Of a DNA stretch of 64,000 bases, positions 49,701 through 57,547 are shown piece by piece; position 1 is the first letter of the stretch; each line of letters starts with the position of its first letter. The notes under the pieces are model-generated. The model was not told where the DNA came from and made no database searches. It saw nothing but the letters and a program-made list of their open reading frames with translations. The position numbers and the translations under genes were made by a program. Location of the stretch: positions 310,001 to 374,000 of the forward strand of contig JAPFFF010000021.1 of assembly GCA_039105265.1 (NCBI GenBank), given 5' to 3'. The DNA comes from Tritrichomonas musculus (lineage: Eukaryota; Parabasalia; Tritrichomonadida; Tritrichomonadidae).

Positions 49701-52498
49701 GAATAAGATCATTAGAATCAAGAATCAATGAACTTACATCTTCTCAATCATCTGTCATTAATTGCTGCAATGCACAAAATGAATACATTCAACAAATGAA
49801 AGACCAACTTGAAGACCTTCTTTCAAAACAAGATGAAGAAGAAGATAAAAGAGCTATTCAAAGCCGTTCAGTTAATTTACAAGCTACTGATGAAGATGCA
49901 CAAAATTCAATCAAATGCTTAAAGTATGAAATGAAGAAATTAAAGGAAAGAATGAACAATGTCAATGTATCACAAAACAGAGTCATTCAAAATTCTAACG
50001 CTCAAACAGAACATATTCATCTTGTTGAACAAAAAATTGATGAAATTCTTGCCAAACAAGAACAAGACGATAATAATTTATATGCAATTGAAGATGTTCC
50101 TCAAATTGATGAAATGATGAACGAAATAGAAACATTGAAAGAAAACATGAAAGCAATTTGTAGCCAATTAAATGAACTTACAAACTCTCAAAAGATTGTC
50201 ATAGATAATTCTAATAACCAAACAGATTGCATTCATCAAATTAAAGATACTCTTATTGATCTAGCTGCTAAACAAGAGCAACTAGAGAGACAAATTGAAG
50301 AAGAAAATTCAATAATTCAAACAGATGAGAATGTTCTTAATGATCTTAAATGTCTTAAATATGAAGTTAAACAACTAAAGAATAATGGCAGTAATAATGA
50401 TGATATTAATTACCAGATAAATGAAATTAAAGCATCACAGAAACAAGTCATTGATGACACTAACGCACAAGCAAGTGCAATTCGTCAAATGAAAGAAATT
50501 TTGAATGACATCTTATTGAAACAAAAACAACTTGAAAACAAAGAAGCAGAAATTCAACAAGCAACATTAGATGATGAAACAACGAAATTGAAGAAAGATA
50601 TGATATTCATTGATGAAAGAATCAATCAAATTTCAAGCTCACAAAAGATGATCACTGATAATGTTAATTCACAAGTAAGTCACCTTCGACAAATTCATGA
50701 AAAACTTAATGAAATCATTGAGAAACAAAACGAATATGACAGTAATCAAGAGAACTTATCAGAAGTCCAGACACGCGAAATAACATTATCATCATCAGAT
50801 CTACAAACTAGAATTGATGAAATTTCATCTGCACAATCAGCTGTTGTTAACACATTAAATGCACAAAAGAGTCAAATTGATCAAATTAAAGATAGATTGA
50901 ACGAAACTATTTCAAATCAATCTCAAATAATGGAAAATACCGAAAATTTGATAGAAGAACAAAATAGTAATAATAAATATGATTACCAACTTAATACTGA
51001 TCAATTATTAAGAATAGAAAAGGAATTGACTGAACTTCAAAAGAATCATCTTTACCTTAGAAGTCAATTTTATGATCATCTTAAAGAAAACAACAATGAA
51101 CAACAACAACAGTTGATTTCATCAGTTAATGAATTAAATAAACAACAAAAACATTTGATCTCCACAACAGATGATCTTTCATCATCAATTAATGATTTAG
51201 AAGACAAACTTTCTGCTCAAGAAAGAAAAATTAAAGATTTACAAAACAACAAAAATAGAAATTTTGATAATTCTGAACTTAATTCTATTCAAGATCTTCT
51301 TAATCAAATCTCTGCATCACAGAATCAAGTTATTCAAACAGTCAACACTCAATCTGGACACATTCGAAATCAAGAGAATGAGATACATAGTCTTAAAGAA
51401 AAAGTTCATTCGATGCAACAGAACCCACAAGTAAATGACGATGAAATTGAACTTCTTCAACAAGACATTGAAAGATTGAAGAGATTTGAATATGAAACAA
51501 CGAAAGAACTTGAAGAATTAAAGAATGATCTCAATGAGAAACAACCCCAAGTCATTGACAGAAGCATCAACTTAAATAAAGAACCACAACAACAAATTCA
51601 GCCATTTGATGATTCACAAATCAAAGAAGAAATCGAATTCATTAAAGGCCAATTAGAGAAGCTTTCTAATGATCATAAATATGAATCAGAAATCAAGAAG
51701 ATTAAATCAAAAGTTAATTCAATTGAAGATTTCAATCACAATCAACTTGTTCCTCACATTAATCATCTTGAAGAGAACTTCGAATTGATCCAGAAAATGA
51801 AAGATAAAATCCGAAAACTAAATGAAAATGATCAAAAAATAGTTCAACACTTAGAGAAACAAAAACAAGACATTAGACAATTTAATGAAATATTGAATTT
51901 CTCACCATTTTTAATATCAAGTGGTAACAAACAACATAAAAAGAATCTCCAATCATTCTTTGAATGTGTAGCTGATACATTAAATAACCATTCTTCACTT
52001 CTTGTTGAAATTGATCAACGTTTGGCAACACAAGAAAATAATAATAATCAGTATCAATATGATTCACCAATACCTACACCAACAACAAATAAAACACCAC
52101 AATTTAAAGATGATACTTTCGTATCAACTGGCGAATTCCAGAAATTCGCTAATCATACTAATTCACTAATTGAACAATTAGCAAAGAAACTTTCTAAATC
52201 TACTTCATCTTCACTTGAACTTAAAAAAGAAATCGATTCCATTAAAATTAATACTCTTAAAAATAATTTAGGCGTTATTGATGAAGTTGAAGATAATCAA
52301 TCTGAAAATAGAAAATTGGATTCGTTGTTGTCTAGAGTTGTTAAACTTGAGCAACAATTCGCGAATAAATCTGCTGAAATAGATTCAAAGAATAATGAGG
52401 TTGACGAATTGAAGAAATTTACAAATAAGGTAGCAAAACTTGTTAAATCTCAAGAAGAAAAAATTAAAAATATAAGAGAAACCATGAATAACAAATAA
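40733..52498 (+). CDS. giant repeat-built coiled-coil cytoskeletal protein
   Basis: About 3,921 residues, almost wholly heptad-patterned helix rich in Glu, Lys, Gln, Asn and Leu; no membrane segment or enzymatic domain. Three repeat families alternate. Family A (11 copies, about 42757-49080) starts NPVIKEIQDQIDELVSKMND and closes with a helix ending LRETLKELLE. Family B (9 copies) is a short helix C-[LI]-K-[YFH]-E-[VILM]-K, e.g. KCLKYEVKKMK. Family C (about 15 copies) reads SQ-x-x-VI-x-x-x-N-x-Q-x-x-x-I, e.g. SQKQVIDDTNAQ. A short R-[DSG]-[IV]-x-L motif recurs between blocks. A probable filament or striated-fibre component; in Tritrichomonas the costa and other rootlet fibres contain large coiled-coil proteins, so that location is a fair but unproven guess. 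Acidic and Asn-rich low-complexity insertions occur (e.g. 49320-49400). Golgin- or myosin-like tethers are alternatives. Start at 40733 is supported by an initiator. Confidence 0.8.
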   Translation: MSNSSQGITFGKKIAMIEDTVVQQQSFIAKILQTIQTFLQNDTNKQSNKALTKQFNQIIEDFQQQQDNFGLNTSKDLDLFSSIDSNNQKINEHQNKIDDIDSELKAIKYLLNNLKDGAPSDDDFQRYKQEIAEIENKRTKNQMEPLITSVKCLKYEVKKMKDNYLNLQPQKNISETSNDYSELNHEIESMKYEIKKLKEALGNNNVSGNDKNATNQSNIQTDDPALAKIYSELYKVRDDLKEEINSLQEEAAPLLNEETRKFPAKLKEFKRELKQMKKIQEDTEKTISDLQERQEKIFRKLKKLRDEKINPLDEKVDKLQSSFDSLEEKDQGSGIEDIITEQNELKEKIDQLTNQLNNLKDNQFEQNAISQAQKDLQNLKEKVVDVEIPVNTTNSTEEDSDDAKKGNVLDDIRDLKTKVKELETKNKRQAQSINQLLDNSNSLNNSSYENLESRIQELEKRLTNFEPISSNIQNEVSANKEFIDNFSQKQNEMNRSINCLKYELKKLKTKSANNNDTKIIPTERDIDLTNKNNDVSNQRRLDELEDEVQNLKDLLNTQKEELLKIVENKQVLSDIESLKNEIKNINDKQSQKTEKENDISNSKIDSIETNLSNIKREIDTNINDQFNQYTEKLQSLENSMLSCINELNNEKEKVQGNTNQDTNAWPTIQVPAEKHEVNPLIGIIKEKIHALVDEMNQAPEQTDDTRIHKMKPSMEDTQENLKKLQETLNTLLIQDEYQTVQLNPQLMWNYFTELKDRVSVLEEKSNNNIKNRDIDLIEEEEEEKENDIDLLKQKVSELLGSQHQAINVINSQSSQIEQHTNSINDQLSRIEDLESSIQQLRNTEPDHGEIDSLSDEINELREALLSVQEENEKLKSQIGVLEEHSFSFLGSTKTSKREPNPVIVMLEAQVTELLQQMEDPSLREEPDETGELHPSMDQAERDLIAVQKTLRELLEQEEADAKHEAARAFNLINKHTQNRINHLENIIRKQNKTYQAVEHVHNELDSIKFRLNELSNSQKQVINVVNQQNNRIDVTKQMLARDVIPQLDDIHSQFDDHLSEHSLYVSQIPSPSKDSVMRHTPNPVVESLKEQINNLLEQIENPDVKSTCENEKSEKLKPDIEQLQKNLKILQDTLQRILSQQIYIPADEALRNFQDQIDNLQDKITKQVHDINELKRGSSEQLDERVRELEDNLSSLKAQCLENFSNNLYGDEIARSSEEIISLQNEVRQLRKDFEEATGQQSGFVSRSVIEQPVMKTTPEGHFIIKKTRHLNGTTNSNVEKLKNQIDRLNEEIRKTELDEEEDVDEIDDDLHSHLGKTSNDLLRLREQLQRILNGYEVEEVVPLSPQQMYENIVDLLRRVDRLEGKPPSQGSVISRGIGIEPEEDVLEKIQQLSSSYSTFVQTVNGHASHIHQMRESIENLEADLEEVRNQNRNGYNESLEEIKDELQRLKEQFDEFNDDYDVIEIEGDDADIQLDLEDDGDNQRSRRTTDVGERGSKLKRLEARIAKLEKRLLSNNSQIFTPDGIPYSEGGFEEAANSSLFKTNPQIKAIQDQIDTLMKELNESEFDSEDDNKSHVKSNVEATKKQLKVLQDALQKLILEDQQERVRLATLSPQKLLYMLDELNAKFNKLPQDIGSTIDYLNSEVKRINEQVDENTNHIQDQDDQYNTLSNRVNEIIGNQNLLIQNSNQQNQKINLVTDFVEEFDTLKQQIEDLEDQVRNHIDDHDTPVGSATKKKRKIQTRTVKVRTEKEPNPFIKDVQDQIDALISNMNSLNEQQKQEENQDKELESRIIETENELHLLQETLRSLQEIELESEEIIEEEEDEDDDEVASSKTIKALKKSDGCLKFEVKRLKHNMQPIQSRDGNSNELNSKIDELSQRTNVSNNKINQLEKQITKLNKELTNQPEQILSSLQLLWSKKPKGTSKYAKGQKQTVNPVIKEIQDQIDELVSKMNDPSMMDEGKEDGELIPEIEKTQDELNQLRETLKELLEIEELNEEESESENDEGALYISPALVLSRLVKIEKEFMKNKEMEAAIHCIKHEIKKVKYQDSVLHTIKERTDALTQSQNAVIQGMNGLRSYVTSHHDEDIENEILDLKDRVDQLENQPPLPVPPSPMERNAQLPLGMTSGSSSSRMIREIHKPRNVNPVIKEIQDQIDVLVRKMNDPSIKKGKEKGELSPRIAKSQAQLNRLRATLKRLQEMEDIEIVEDDISRAEDESFFNVPGSYLSKQLLVENISYLNQRVNSVIIPALKCIKHELKNIKVNGIAGVRSRGINLEFGEEEKNDLYIKRIEEISSSQLQVVFNLNQLKQMIDQTNEKLESVQETIEEHIENGPEREINQRLDNVEEICDELQSGGGFFKGTTIKPHSKSKTVNPVIQLLKQRIDECVEQMNDPKLKENDELTNQELDPSLSKAENEVLILRETLRNLLEEEEEESEIVVTPESLYYMIKDLKERTALLETKAEEEKEERIQNLEENFNVLRTRSEELIGSHYKLIQSNNMNKSQIDKVMNQLTDDYNELDHRIASLEDGQVNLPDQMWSQSIIVRSPRTKKSSNPAIEKIKRKIDELVKEMNDPSIKDSNNSEQLKPDLEKAEQELHSLQQTLAAILEADEEQTEEIITPDSLYQMVRDMQDKVSYMEDNNQNSILSRSILLSSPGKKAKKAAKKKYNNPELEVLRGRIDDLVEHMNDPEIEKRDKRVTDNSSKLKPSFNKAENELHVLRDTLSALIEETEEEEAEDDEELVLTPETLPEFLLNLRNNSRKLDKSIHCLKYELKKLKSSPLLNRSQATEEELMSYCDRLEGIAQNFDKHIIEAKKELKKFRQVKSTIMKESELTNSIKCLKHEVKLLKLDNKPSSRSRRSGHNDKDNNNNNAGYGNDNDNDDDDGGNGPNNRRPKSKQSSGKNKSSRSNKAKTLEERVDIIEESQDKTIQNVNAQHSYLAQIQKVIQQFQERLDEQQQQQPIGGKVTKRSISGLNPLDEFEEDEEDRIRSLESRINELTSSQSSVINCCNAQNEYIQQMKDQLEDLLSKQDEEEDKRAIQSRSVNLQATDEDAQNSIKCLKYEMKKLKERMNNVNVSQNRVIQNSNAQTEHIHLVEQKIDEILAKQEQDDNNLYAIEDVPQIDEMMNEIETLKENMKAICSQLNELTNSQKIVIDNSNNQTDCIHQIKDTLIDLAAKQEQLERQIEEENSIIQTDENVLNDLKCLKYEVKQLKNNGSNNDDINYQINEIKASQKQVIDDTNAQASAIRQMKEILNDILLKQKQLENKEAEIQQATLDDETTKLKKDMIFIDERINQISSSQKMITDNVNSQVSHLRQIHEKLNEIIEKQNEYDSNQENLSEVQTREITLSSSDLQTRIDEISSAQSAVVNTLNAQKSQIDQIKDRLNETISNQSQIMENTENLIEEQNSNNKYDYQLNTDQLLRIEKELTELQKNHLYLRSQFYDHLKENNNEQQQQLISSVNELNKQQKHLISTTDDLSSSINDLEDKLSAQERKIKDLQNNKNRNFDNSELNSIQDLLNQISASQNQVIQTVNTQSGHIRNQENEIHSLKEKVHSMQQNPQVNDDEIELLQQDIERLKRFEYETTKELEELKNDLNEKQPQVIDRSINLNKEPQQQIQPFDDSQIKEEIEFIKGQLEKLSNDHKYESEIKKIKSKVNSIEDFNHNQLVPHINHLEENFELIQKMKDKIRKLNENDQKIVQHLEKQKQDIRQFNEILNFSPFLISSGNKQHKKNLQSFFECVADTLNNHSSLLVEIDQRLATQENNNNQYQYDSPIPTPTTNKTPQFKDDTFVSTGEFQKFANHTNSLIEQLAKKLSKSTSSSLELKKEIDSIKINTLKNNLGVIDEVEDNQSENRKLDSLLSRVVKLEQQFANKSAEIDSKNNEVDELKKFTNKVAKLVKSQEEKIKNIRETMNNK
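42757..49080 (+). repeat. family A repeats (11 copies) within the giant coiled-coil gene
   Basis: Copies begin near 42757, 43427, 43974, 44561, 45363, 45985, 46531, 47167, 47848, 48392 and 48738. Each has NP-x-[IV], an amphipathic helix with [QK]-x-[QR]-I-D-x-L, M-N-D/E, an acidic loop, and a second helix ending in L-x-x-[LI]-x-x-T-L. Copies 7-11 are most alike (VNPVIKEIQDQID in two of them), suggesting the newest duplications are in the C-terminal half of the array. Confidence 0.8.
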
Positions 52499-52989
52499 TT
52501 TTTTTTTATTGGATTGAATAACTAATTTGATTTTGGTCGATATAATATTATCCATTTTTGTAATTTTTTTTATTTATGTAATTTTTTATTAATCTCTCCC
52601 TTTTTTTAAAGACTTTACACTTTTTTTTATATTAATAAAAACAAATACCATTTTAAATTTAAATCTTATTTTAAATTATTTAATGATATTCTATTTTAAA
52701 AGCATTTTAACAAAAGAGATATAAATCCATAACTACTTATCATTGGATAATATTATTAACTAATTTTAATAGCTTTTTTCTTTTTATTTTTTTTTAGAAT
52801 ATATCATCAAATTGAAATAGACATACCTTATAACGAAGGAAAGAAATATTGCATAATTGAGGTTTTATTTCCAGTTTATTTATAATATACATATACATAT
52901 ATAATTAGAAGTTTTCATAAGACTAACATATTTAAATAATTTAACTTTATTTTAGATTTTTTGATAACATATATATAAAAAAATATAAA
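52499..52989. other. AT-rich spacer between convergent 3' ends
   Basis: About 490 bp separating the stop codons of the coiled-coil gene and the first Pmp-like gene. Poly-T runs and TATA-rich repeats only. Confidence 0.6.
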
Positions 52990-54546
52990 TTACATTTGCT
53001 GAGTTATAATAATTTCGCCAGCTTGAACCATTTCAACACACAAGATTATATTTGCTATAAGTCCAAGAAGTAACAATAAGCCACCAAGTACAATTAACAC
53101 AATCATAATTGAGTGAGCTTTAAGTGGCTTCTTTGTTGCTTGAAGAGCAGCTGATATAGGTGTAAATTCTTCAGAAGGCGAAAAAGGAAATGAATTACCA
53201 GGAGTGAAATAACTAGAGGCTGTAAAAATGTTGGATGGAGTGAAATGGCTCGAGAAAGTGAAAGGCGTAGATGGTGTTGGCGACTTTGAGGGCGATTTTC
53301 TTGGAATTGGTGAATAACTTGGTGTTCCTGTTTGAGAAGGTGAAAACTCTAAGGATTTTGAGAACTCGATAGTACTTGTAAAATTGCTGGATGGAGAAAA
53401 GGTGCTGGATAAAGTGAAATCTGATGATCTTGTAAATTTTGAAGATATTGTAAAAATATCTGAACATGTAAAATTACCAGTCTTAGTAAAAACTGAAGAA
53501 GAAGAAAAATGAACCGTAGGTGTAAACGATGGAGTTGCATCAAAAGGCTTAGATGGGGTAAAAGCAAATGAATTGGTAAAAATTGAGGATATAGTAAAAA
53601 CATGCGAAATAGTAAAATCGCTTGTTTCGGTAAATACTTGGGTAGGAGAAAATAGCGGCGTGGGTTTAAATGTTGCAGACGATTCTTTATTCATAGGATA
53701 AATAGTGCCAGGAAAAACATTCTTATCAATAAACTTATTTGAATCCTCATTAAGAAGAAGATCCATAGAATCACAAATAACATATGCTTTAAGTTGATCC
53801 TGTGTAAAATTAAAACGACAAAATGCAGGCGTTATTTGAACTTTCGGTTCAACTGAATTTGTTGGTCTTTTAGCAAATAATAAATGTTTAGTTCTAAGTG
53901 AAGGTGCCAATTGGAAAAAAGAGAAATCAATATAAAGTTCAGATTCTGGAAAATCATCAACAAAAAAGTGACAACCTTCGTCACCAAAGTTAGAATTAAA
54001 TGAACAACGAAAAATATTAATTGGGCCATTTCGATGATAAAAACCTCCCCCTTTATCTGCTGAGCATATATGGAAAATATTGGAATTCGTTTTAAAAAAA
54101 CCATCTGTATGATAAACACCACCTCCATAATTTTTGGCACTACATAAAGTAAAATTAGAAGAAAAAATTCTTAAATTATTATTTGTACTATAAATTGAAG
54201 AATTTTGTACATTATAATAATCACATAAAATAATTTTAATATCTGTAGTTAGTATTTGTTGCTGACCTGGAATAATTGGACAATTAGTTGGTCCTTGCGT
54301 TGGAAGAGTTTCGGATTCTACTCTCAGAACATTGTCTAAAAAATACGAGAATTTTGAATTTTCAAACAAAAGTAACGAGAAGTCTTTTCCATTTAAAAAA
54401 GACGAGAAAGAATAAGAAACAAAAATTTTGTTGAAACGAAAATAAGACGATATTGACAAGGACATCATGGGAACTAATAAAATAGGAGACATTGAAGTAG
54501 TTAACTTTAATGAGAGCTGCGATATAGTAACATTTTGACCTATCAT
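52990..54546 (-). CDS. Pmp-like beta-helix surface protein with hexapeptide stalk and membrane anchor
   Basis: A 518-residue probable surface protein. Residues about 95-215 have short-strand repeats with G-G-[GA]-x-[YF] and FxxN-type motifs (NYGGGVYHTDG, DKGGGFYHRNG, CSFNSNFGDEGC), the signature of polymorphic-membrane-protein (Pmp) right-handed beta-helices. Residues about 297-452 are an array of the hexapeptide F-[ST]-x-[ST]-x-x, about 22 units, e.g. FTISSK FTRSSD FTLSST, broken by a Pro/Ser linker. A 25-residue hydrophobic segment (about 479-505, IVLIVLGGLLLLLGL) is followed by a short tail ending QQM. No clear N-terminal signal peptide is visible, so export could use the membrane anchor or the start could be wrong; an initiator TCATTTA (A at 54555) supports this ATG. 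Related to the gene at 57548-59893. Role in adhesion is inference from trichomonad Pmp families. Confidence 0.75.
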   Translation of the reverse strand: MIGQNVTISQLSLKLTTSMSPILLVPMMSLSISSYFRFNKIFVSYSFSSFLNGKDFSLLLFENSKFSYFLDNVLRVESETLPTQGPTNCPIIPGQQQILTTDIKIILCDYYNVQNSSIYSTNNNLRIFSSNFTLCSAKNYGGGVYHTDGFFKTNSNIFHICSADKGGGFYHRNGPINIFRCSFNSNFGDEGCHFFVDDFPESELYIDFSFFQLAPSLRTKHLLFAKRPTNSVEPKVQITPAFCRFNFTQDQLKAYVICDSMDLLLNEDSNKFIDKNVFPGTIYPMNKESSATFKPTPLFSPTQVFTETSDFTISHVFTISSIFTNSFAFTPSKPFDATPSFTPTVHFSSSSVFTKTGNFTCSDIFTISSKFTRSSDFTLSSTFSPSSNFTSTIEFSKSLEFSPSQTGTPSYSPIPRKSPSKSPTPSTPFTFSSHFTPSNIFTASSYFTPGNSFPFSPSEEFTPISAALQATKKPLKAHSIMIVLIVLGGLLLLLGLIANIILCVEMVQAGEIIITQQM

Positions 54547-54550
54547 CGCA

Positions 54551-54557
54551 TAAATGA
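54551..54557 (-). promoter_or_regulatory. initiator (Inr) of the first Pmp-like gene
   Basis: Minus-strand TCATTTA; the A at 54555 is 9 nt before the ATG at 54546. An out-of-frame ATG overlaps the leader. Confidence 0.5.
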
Positions 54558-54717
54558 ACGTTTAATTTTTTAAAAATGAATTGTATTGAAAAAATTATTA
54601 AAGTTCATTACAAAAGTTTATTTTGATTACTTGAAAAAATAACTTTTATATAATTATTTAACAATTAAATAGTCATATATTCTAGTATTTATCTTTTCTT
54701 TGCTTCAACAAAGTTAA
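54558..54717. other. AT-rich promoter region
   Basis: Upstream region of the Pmp-like gene; no further motif identified. Confidence 0.4.
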
Positions 54718-54867
54718 AATATCGGTGATTATTGGCCATGAGAAAACAGTTTTTCACGATAATGATATTTATTATCGGATAGTTATGGATAATAAACTCT
54801 ACTCCCGATAATATCGATAATATCGACAACATATTTAACCGTTATCGGAGACTATCGATAAACATCC
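54718..54867. repeat. TATCG/CGATA-rich cluster
   Basis: The pentamer TATCG or its complement CGATA occurs about nine times in 150 bp, for example CCGATAATATCGATAATATCG and TTATCGGAGACTATCGATAA, in part as inverted repeats. The surrounding spacer has almost none. It could be a short fold-back repeat or a cluster of protein-binding sites. Confidence 0.6.
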
Positions 54868-55613
54868 CTTTATGCAATATAAGTTCTGCTTTGTTTTAGG
54901 TTTTTTATATAGATTGTTAAAATGTTCATTTTCATTCAAAATATATTTTATTCAATAATTTTCTTTAAAAATTGTTTCCTTAATATTGAGACAGTTATTA
55001 AATTTTTAATGATATTAATGATATTTTATGATTTAATAATTATTTCAAAAAATTATTGTTATTTAAATCACATTAAGGCTTTAAAATTGATTATTGCAAT
55101 TTAAAATTATGATTAAAATTTTATTTTGAAAACATTTGTGAAGATCTCCAAAAATTCTATGCTAATACAAATAAAAACGATATTCTTTAAATATATCTAA
55201 AAATAATGCATATAATAATATATAAGAGAACAATATATGAATAATATTATAATTTAGTAAAATAAAAATAATTTATTTTTAATTTTATGGACTGGATTTC
55301 TTTTTATACGCTTCATTAAAAATCACTTATGAGAAGGAACACAAATTTTCTTTCAATATATAATTTTAATTAGAATTATATTGAATATATTAGACATTTA
55401 AACTCACAAAATGAAAAATAGGAATATCTCTAAAATATATGCATAAAGAATTTTATGCTTGAATACTTACCTATAAAACAATACTTTATAATAATATATA
55501 TAATTTATATTAAATTTTATAGGCTAGATTTTATGGAAAAAAGTAAAAATTTACCCGCCATGATTTTATCAAAAAACTGCCAATTTTCAAATAGATAAAA
55601 TTAGATAAAAATC
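54868..55613. other. AT-rich spacer, nothing recognised
   Basis: About 750 bp of AT-rich DNA upstream of the ankyrin-family pseudogene, with a small 60-codon frame (54922-55104) that looks like spacer sequence. Confidence 0.5.
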
Positions 55614-56782
55614 ATGAATTCTCAGGAATACTTGGACATGATGAAAGACATCCAGGAAAATATTCTGAATCTTCTTGAGGCAGAGTCCAAAACAGAGGAA
55701 AATTTTCATATTCTCAAAGATAAATTTAATAATACAAAAATAAGTGATAGCCAGTATGGTCTTTTATCATTACTACATTTAATTTCCAAAATTATGAATA
55801 ATCACCATCGTTTTCCCAACTTTTTCAGCAAAATCGAAAGAATATTGCAATTTTTCAAAGAAGATATCAAAAAATATTTTTCAAATTCAGAAATATTCAA
55901 TATTTTTAAGAGCAACAAAAGGATTCATTTATTTCTCATTGAACAGCAAATAATAGTTTTTGATGAATATATAGTAAAAAAAATTGTAAAGACAGACAAA
56001 TACATAAAGGCCAAATATCCACAGTATTTTCAGCCGGGAATTCAGCCATTCATCAATGAAAAATGGTTCCCAAAGTATGATCTAAAATGACATGAAAATG
56101 GATAGGTTGAAGAGATAAAGAAAGAATTGCCTGAAGATTTTTATGAAAAACGAAAGGAAGGCGAAAATGACAGCCTAATAAGTGAATTGATTCGAAAGGA
56201 CATGATTGATGAATTTATAACGTACATTACTAGAGCATGTTTCACTTCTCGCAAAAATTCAACCATCAATTTATGAAACAAATTCATTTTTACTTAAAAA
56301 ACAGAAAAAATCAAATCAAAAAGATGAAGGATTTTCATTGATTGAATATGCTGTATTTTTTGCTCAATTCAAATATTTAACCACTTGAGACTTGAAGGTG
56401 TTGAATTAACATCATTGTTGTGGCATTTGGCTATTCATGGTAAAAATCCGATATTATTCACTTTCTAGAAGACAACCATGTTGAATTAAAGGATAAGTCA
56501 TATATAAACAAGTCTTTTACGAATCAATCAAATGTCACCACAACGACATTGTTAATTACTTTAAAACAACTTTATGCAAAATGATGAAGAAAATTCACAG
56601 GATACAATCAACCAATGTCTCAAATATCATAATTTTGCCTTTTTGAAAAATGAGTCTATTAGTAAATCTTCATTTTTCATCTTGTGATAACCTTTGGAAA
56701 GACGAAGATATAGATGTAAACAAAAAAGAAATTTTCAGTATTCTGTTAATATAATTTCAATTGTTATATATTTTATTTTGTT

Positions 56783-57007
56783 GAAATCATATCTTTCAAT
56801 ACCATTCAAAATCATATCTTTCAATACCATTCAAAATCATATCTTTCAATTACATTCAAAATCATATCATTCAACAGAATTCAAAATCATATCTTTCAAT
56901 TACATTCAAAATCATATCATTCAACAGAATTCAAAATCATATCTTTCAACCAAATTCAAAGTCATATCTTTAAATGAAATTCAAAATTGTATCTTTGAAT
57001 GAAATTT
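56783..57007. repeat. 25-bp minisatellite, cluster 1
   Basis: About nine tandem units of 25 bp with core CAAAATCATATCTTTCAA and a variable end (TACCATT, TTACATT, CAGAATT, TGAAATT). The unit length is not a multiple of three, so it cannot be a preserved protein repeat; the 102-codon frame across it begins at TTG and is not a gene. Confidence 0.85.
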
Positions 57008-57092
57008 TGATCTAAAAATAATTTATAAGACAGCATTATACTTGGCAGTTGAAAAAGAAAACATTGAAATAGTGAAACTTTTATTAACGAAT
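57005..57092 (+). repeat. first copy of a 95-bp ankyrin fragment duplication
   Basis: The stretch 56998-57092 recurs at 57261-57355, 263 bp downstream, with a single mismatch. It encodes one ankyrin repeat (TALYLAVEKENIEIVKLLL). Near identity indicates a recent duplication. Confidence 0.85.
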
Positions 57093-57142
57093 GAGAAACT
57101 TGATATCAATCTTCTTAATATTTTTTATAATTTTTTATACCA

Positions 57143-57270
57143 TTCAAAATCATATCTTTCAATGAAATTCAAAATCATATCTTTCAATGAAATTCAAAAT
57201 CATATCTTTCAATGAAATTCAAAATCATATCTTTCAATGAAATTCAAAATCATATCTTTCAATGAAATTT
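57143..57270. repeat. 25-bp minisatellite, cluster 2
   Basis: Five nearly identical 25-bp units (core CAAAATCATATCTTTCAATG), more homogeneous than cluster 1. Two further degenerate units follow the ankyrin fragment at about 57361-57402. Confidence 0.85.
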
Positions 57271-57547
57271 TGATCTAATAATAATTTATAAGACAGCATT
57301 ATACTTGGCAGTTGAAAAAGAAAACATTGAAATAGTGAAACTTTTATTAACGAATTTTAAGTTAAAATCATATCTTTCCAAAACAGATTTAAAATCATAT
57401 CTTTTTTACTCTAGACTATTAACTTATAATTTTAGTTTTTTTAATCATTTACCAAAACATGTTTAAAATAGAAATAAATATTTCAACCAAATAAAAACAA
57501 ACATGAATATTTTACTATAATAAATATAATATAAAAACAATTTATAA

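Larger units (their letters stand above)
55614..57360 (+). pseudogene. decayed trichomonad ankyrin-repeat family gene
   Basis: The first 158 codons (55614-56090, ATG start) match the N-terminal domain of the large trichomonad ankyrin family: a helix YLDMMKDIQENILNLLE, then SLLHLISKIMNNHHRFPNFF, IKKYFSNSEIFNIFKSNKR and PFINEKWFPK. The frame ends at a TGA, but homologous coding continues in other frames: EIKKELPEDFYEKRKEGEN, SLISELIRKDMIDEFI, SLIEYAVFFAQFKYL. Ankyrin-repeat pieces (KTALYLAVEKENIEIVKLLL) occur twice, near 57030 and 57293. Thus the gene is broken in several places and part of it has been duplicated together with a 25-bp minisatellite. Intact family members usually have many ankyrin repeats and serve as protein-binding scaffolds; their function is unknown. 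The 158-codon product might still be made. Confidence 0.75.

Noticed and set aside
56694-57002. 102-codon plus-strand frame with repeats
   Set aside because: It begins at TTG and runs through a 25-bp minisatellite that changes phase each unit.
56783-57270. Possible CRISPR-like array
   Set aside because: The 25-bp units are directly abutting with no unique spacers; this is a minisatellite in a eukaryotic genome.
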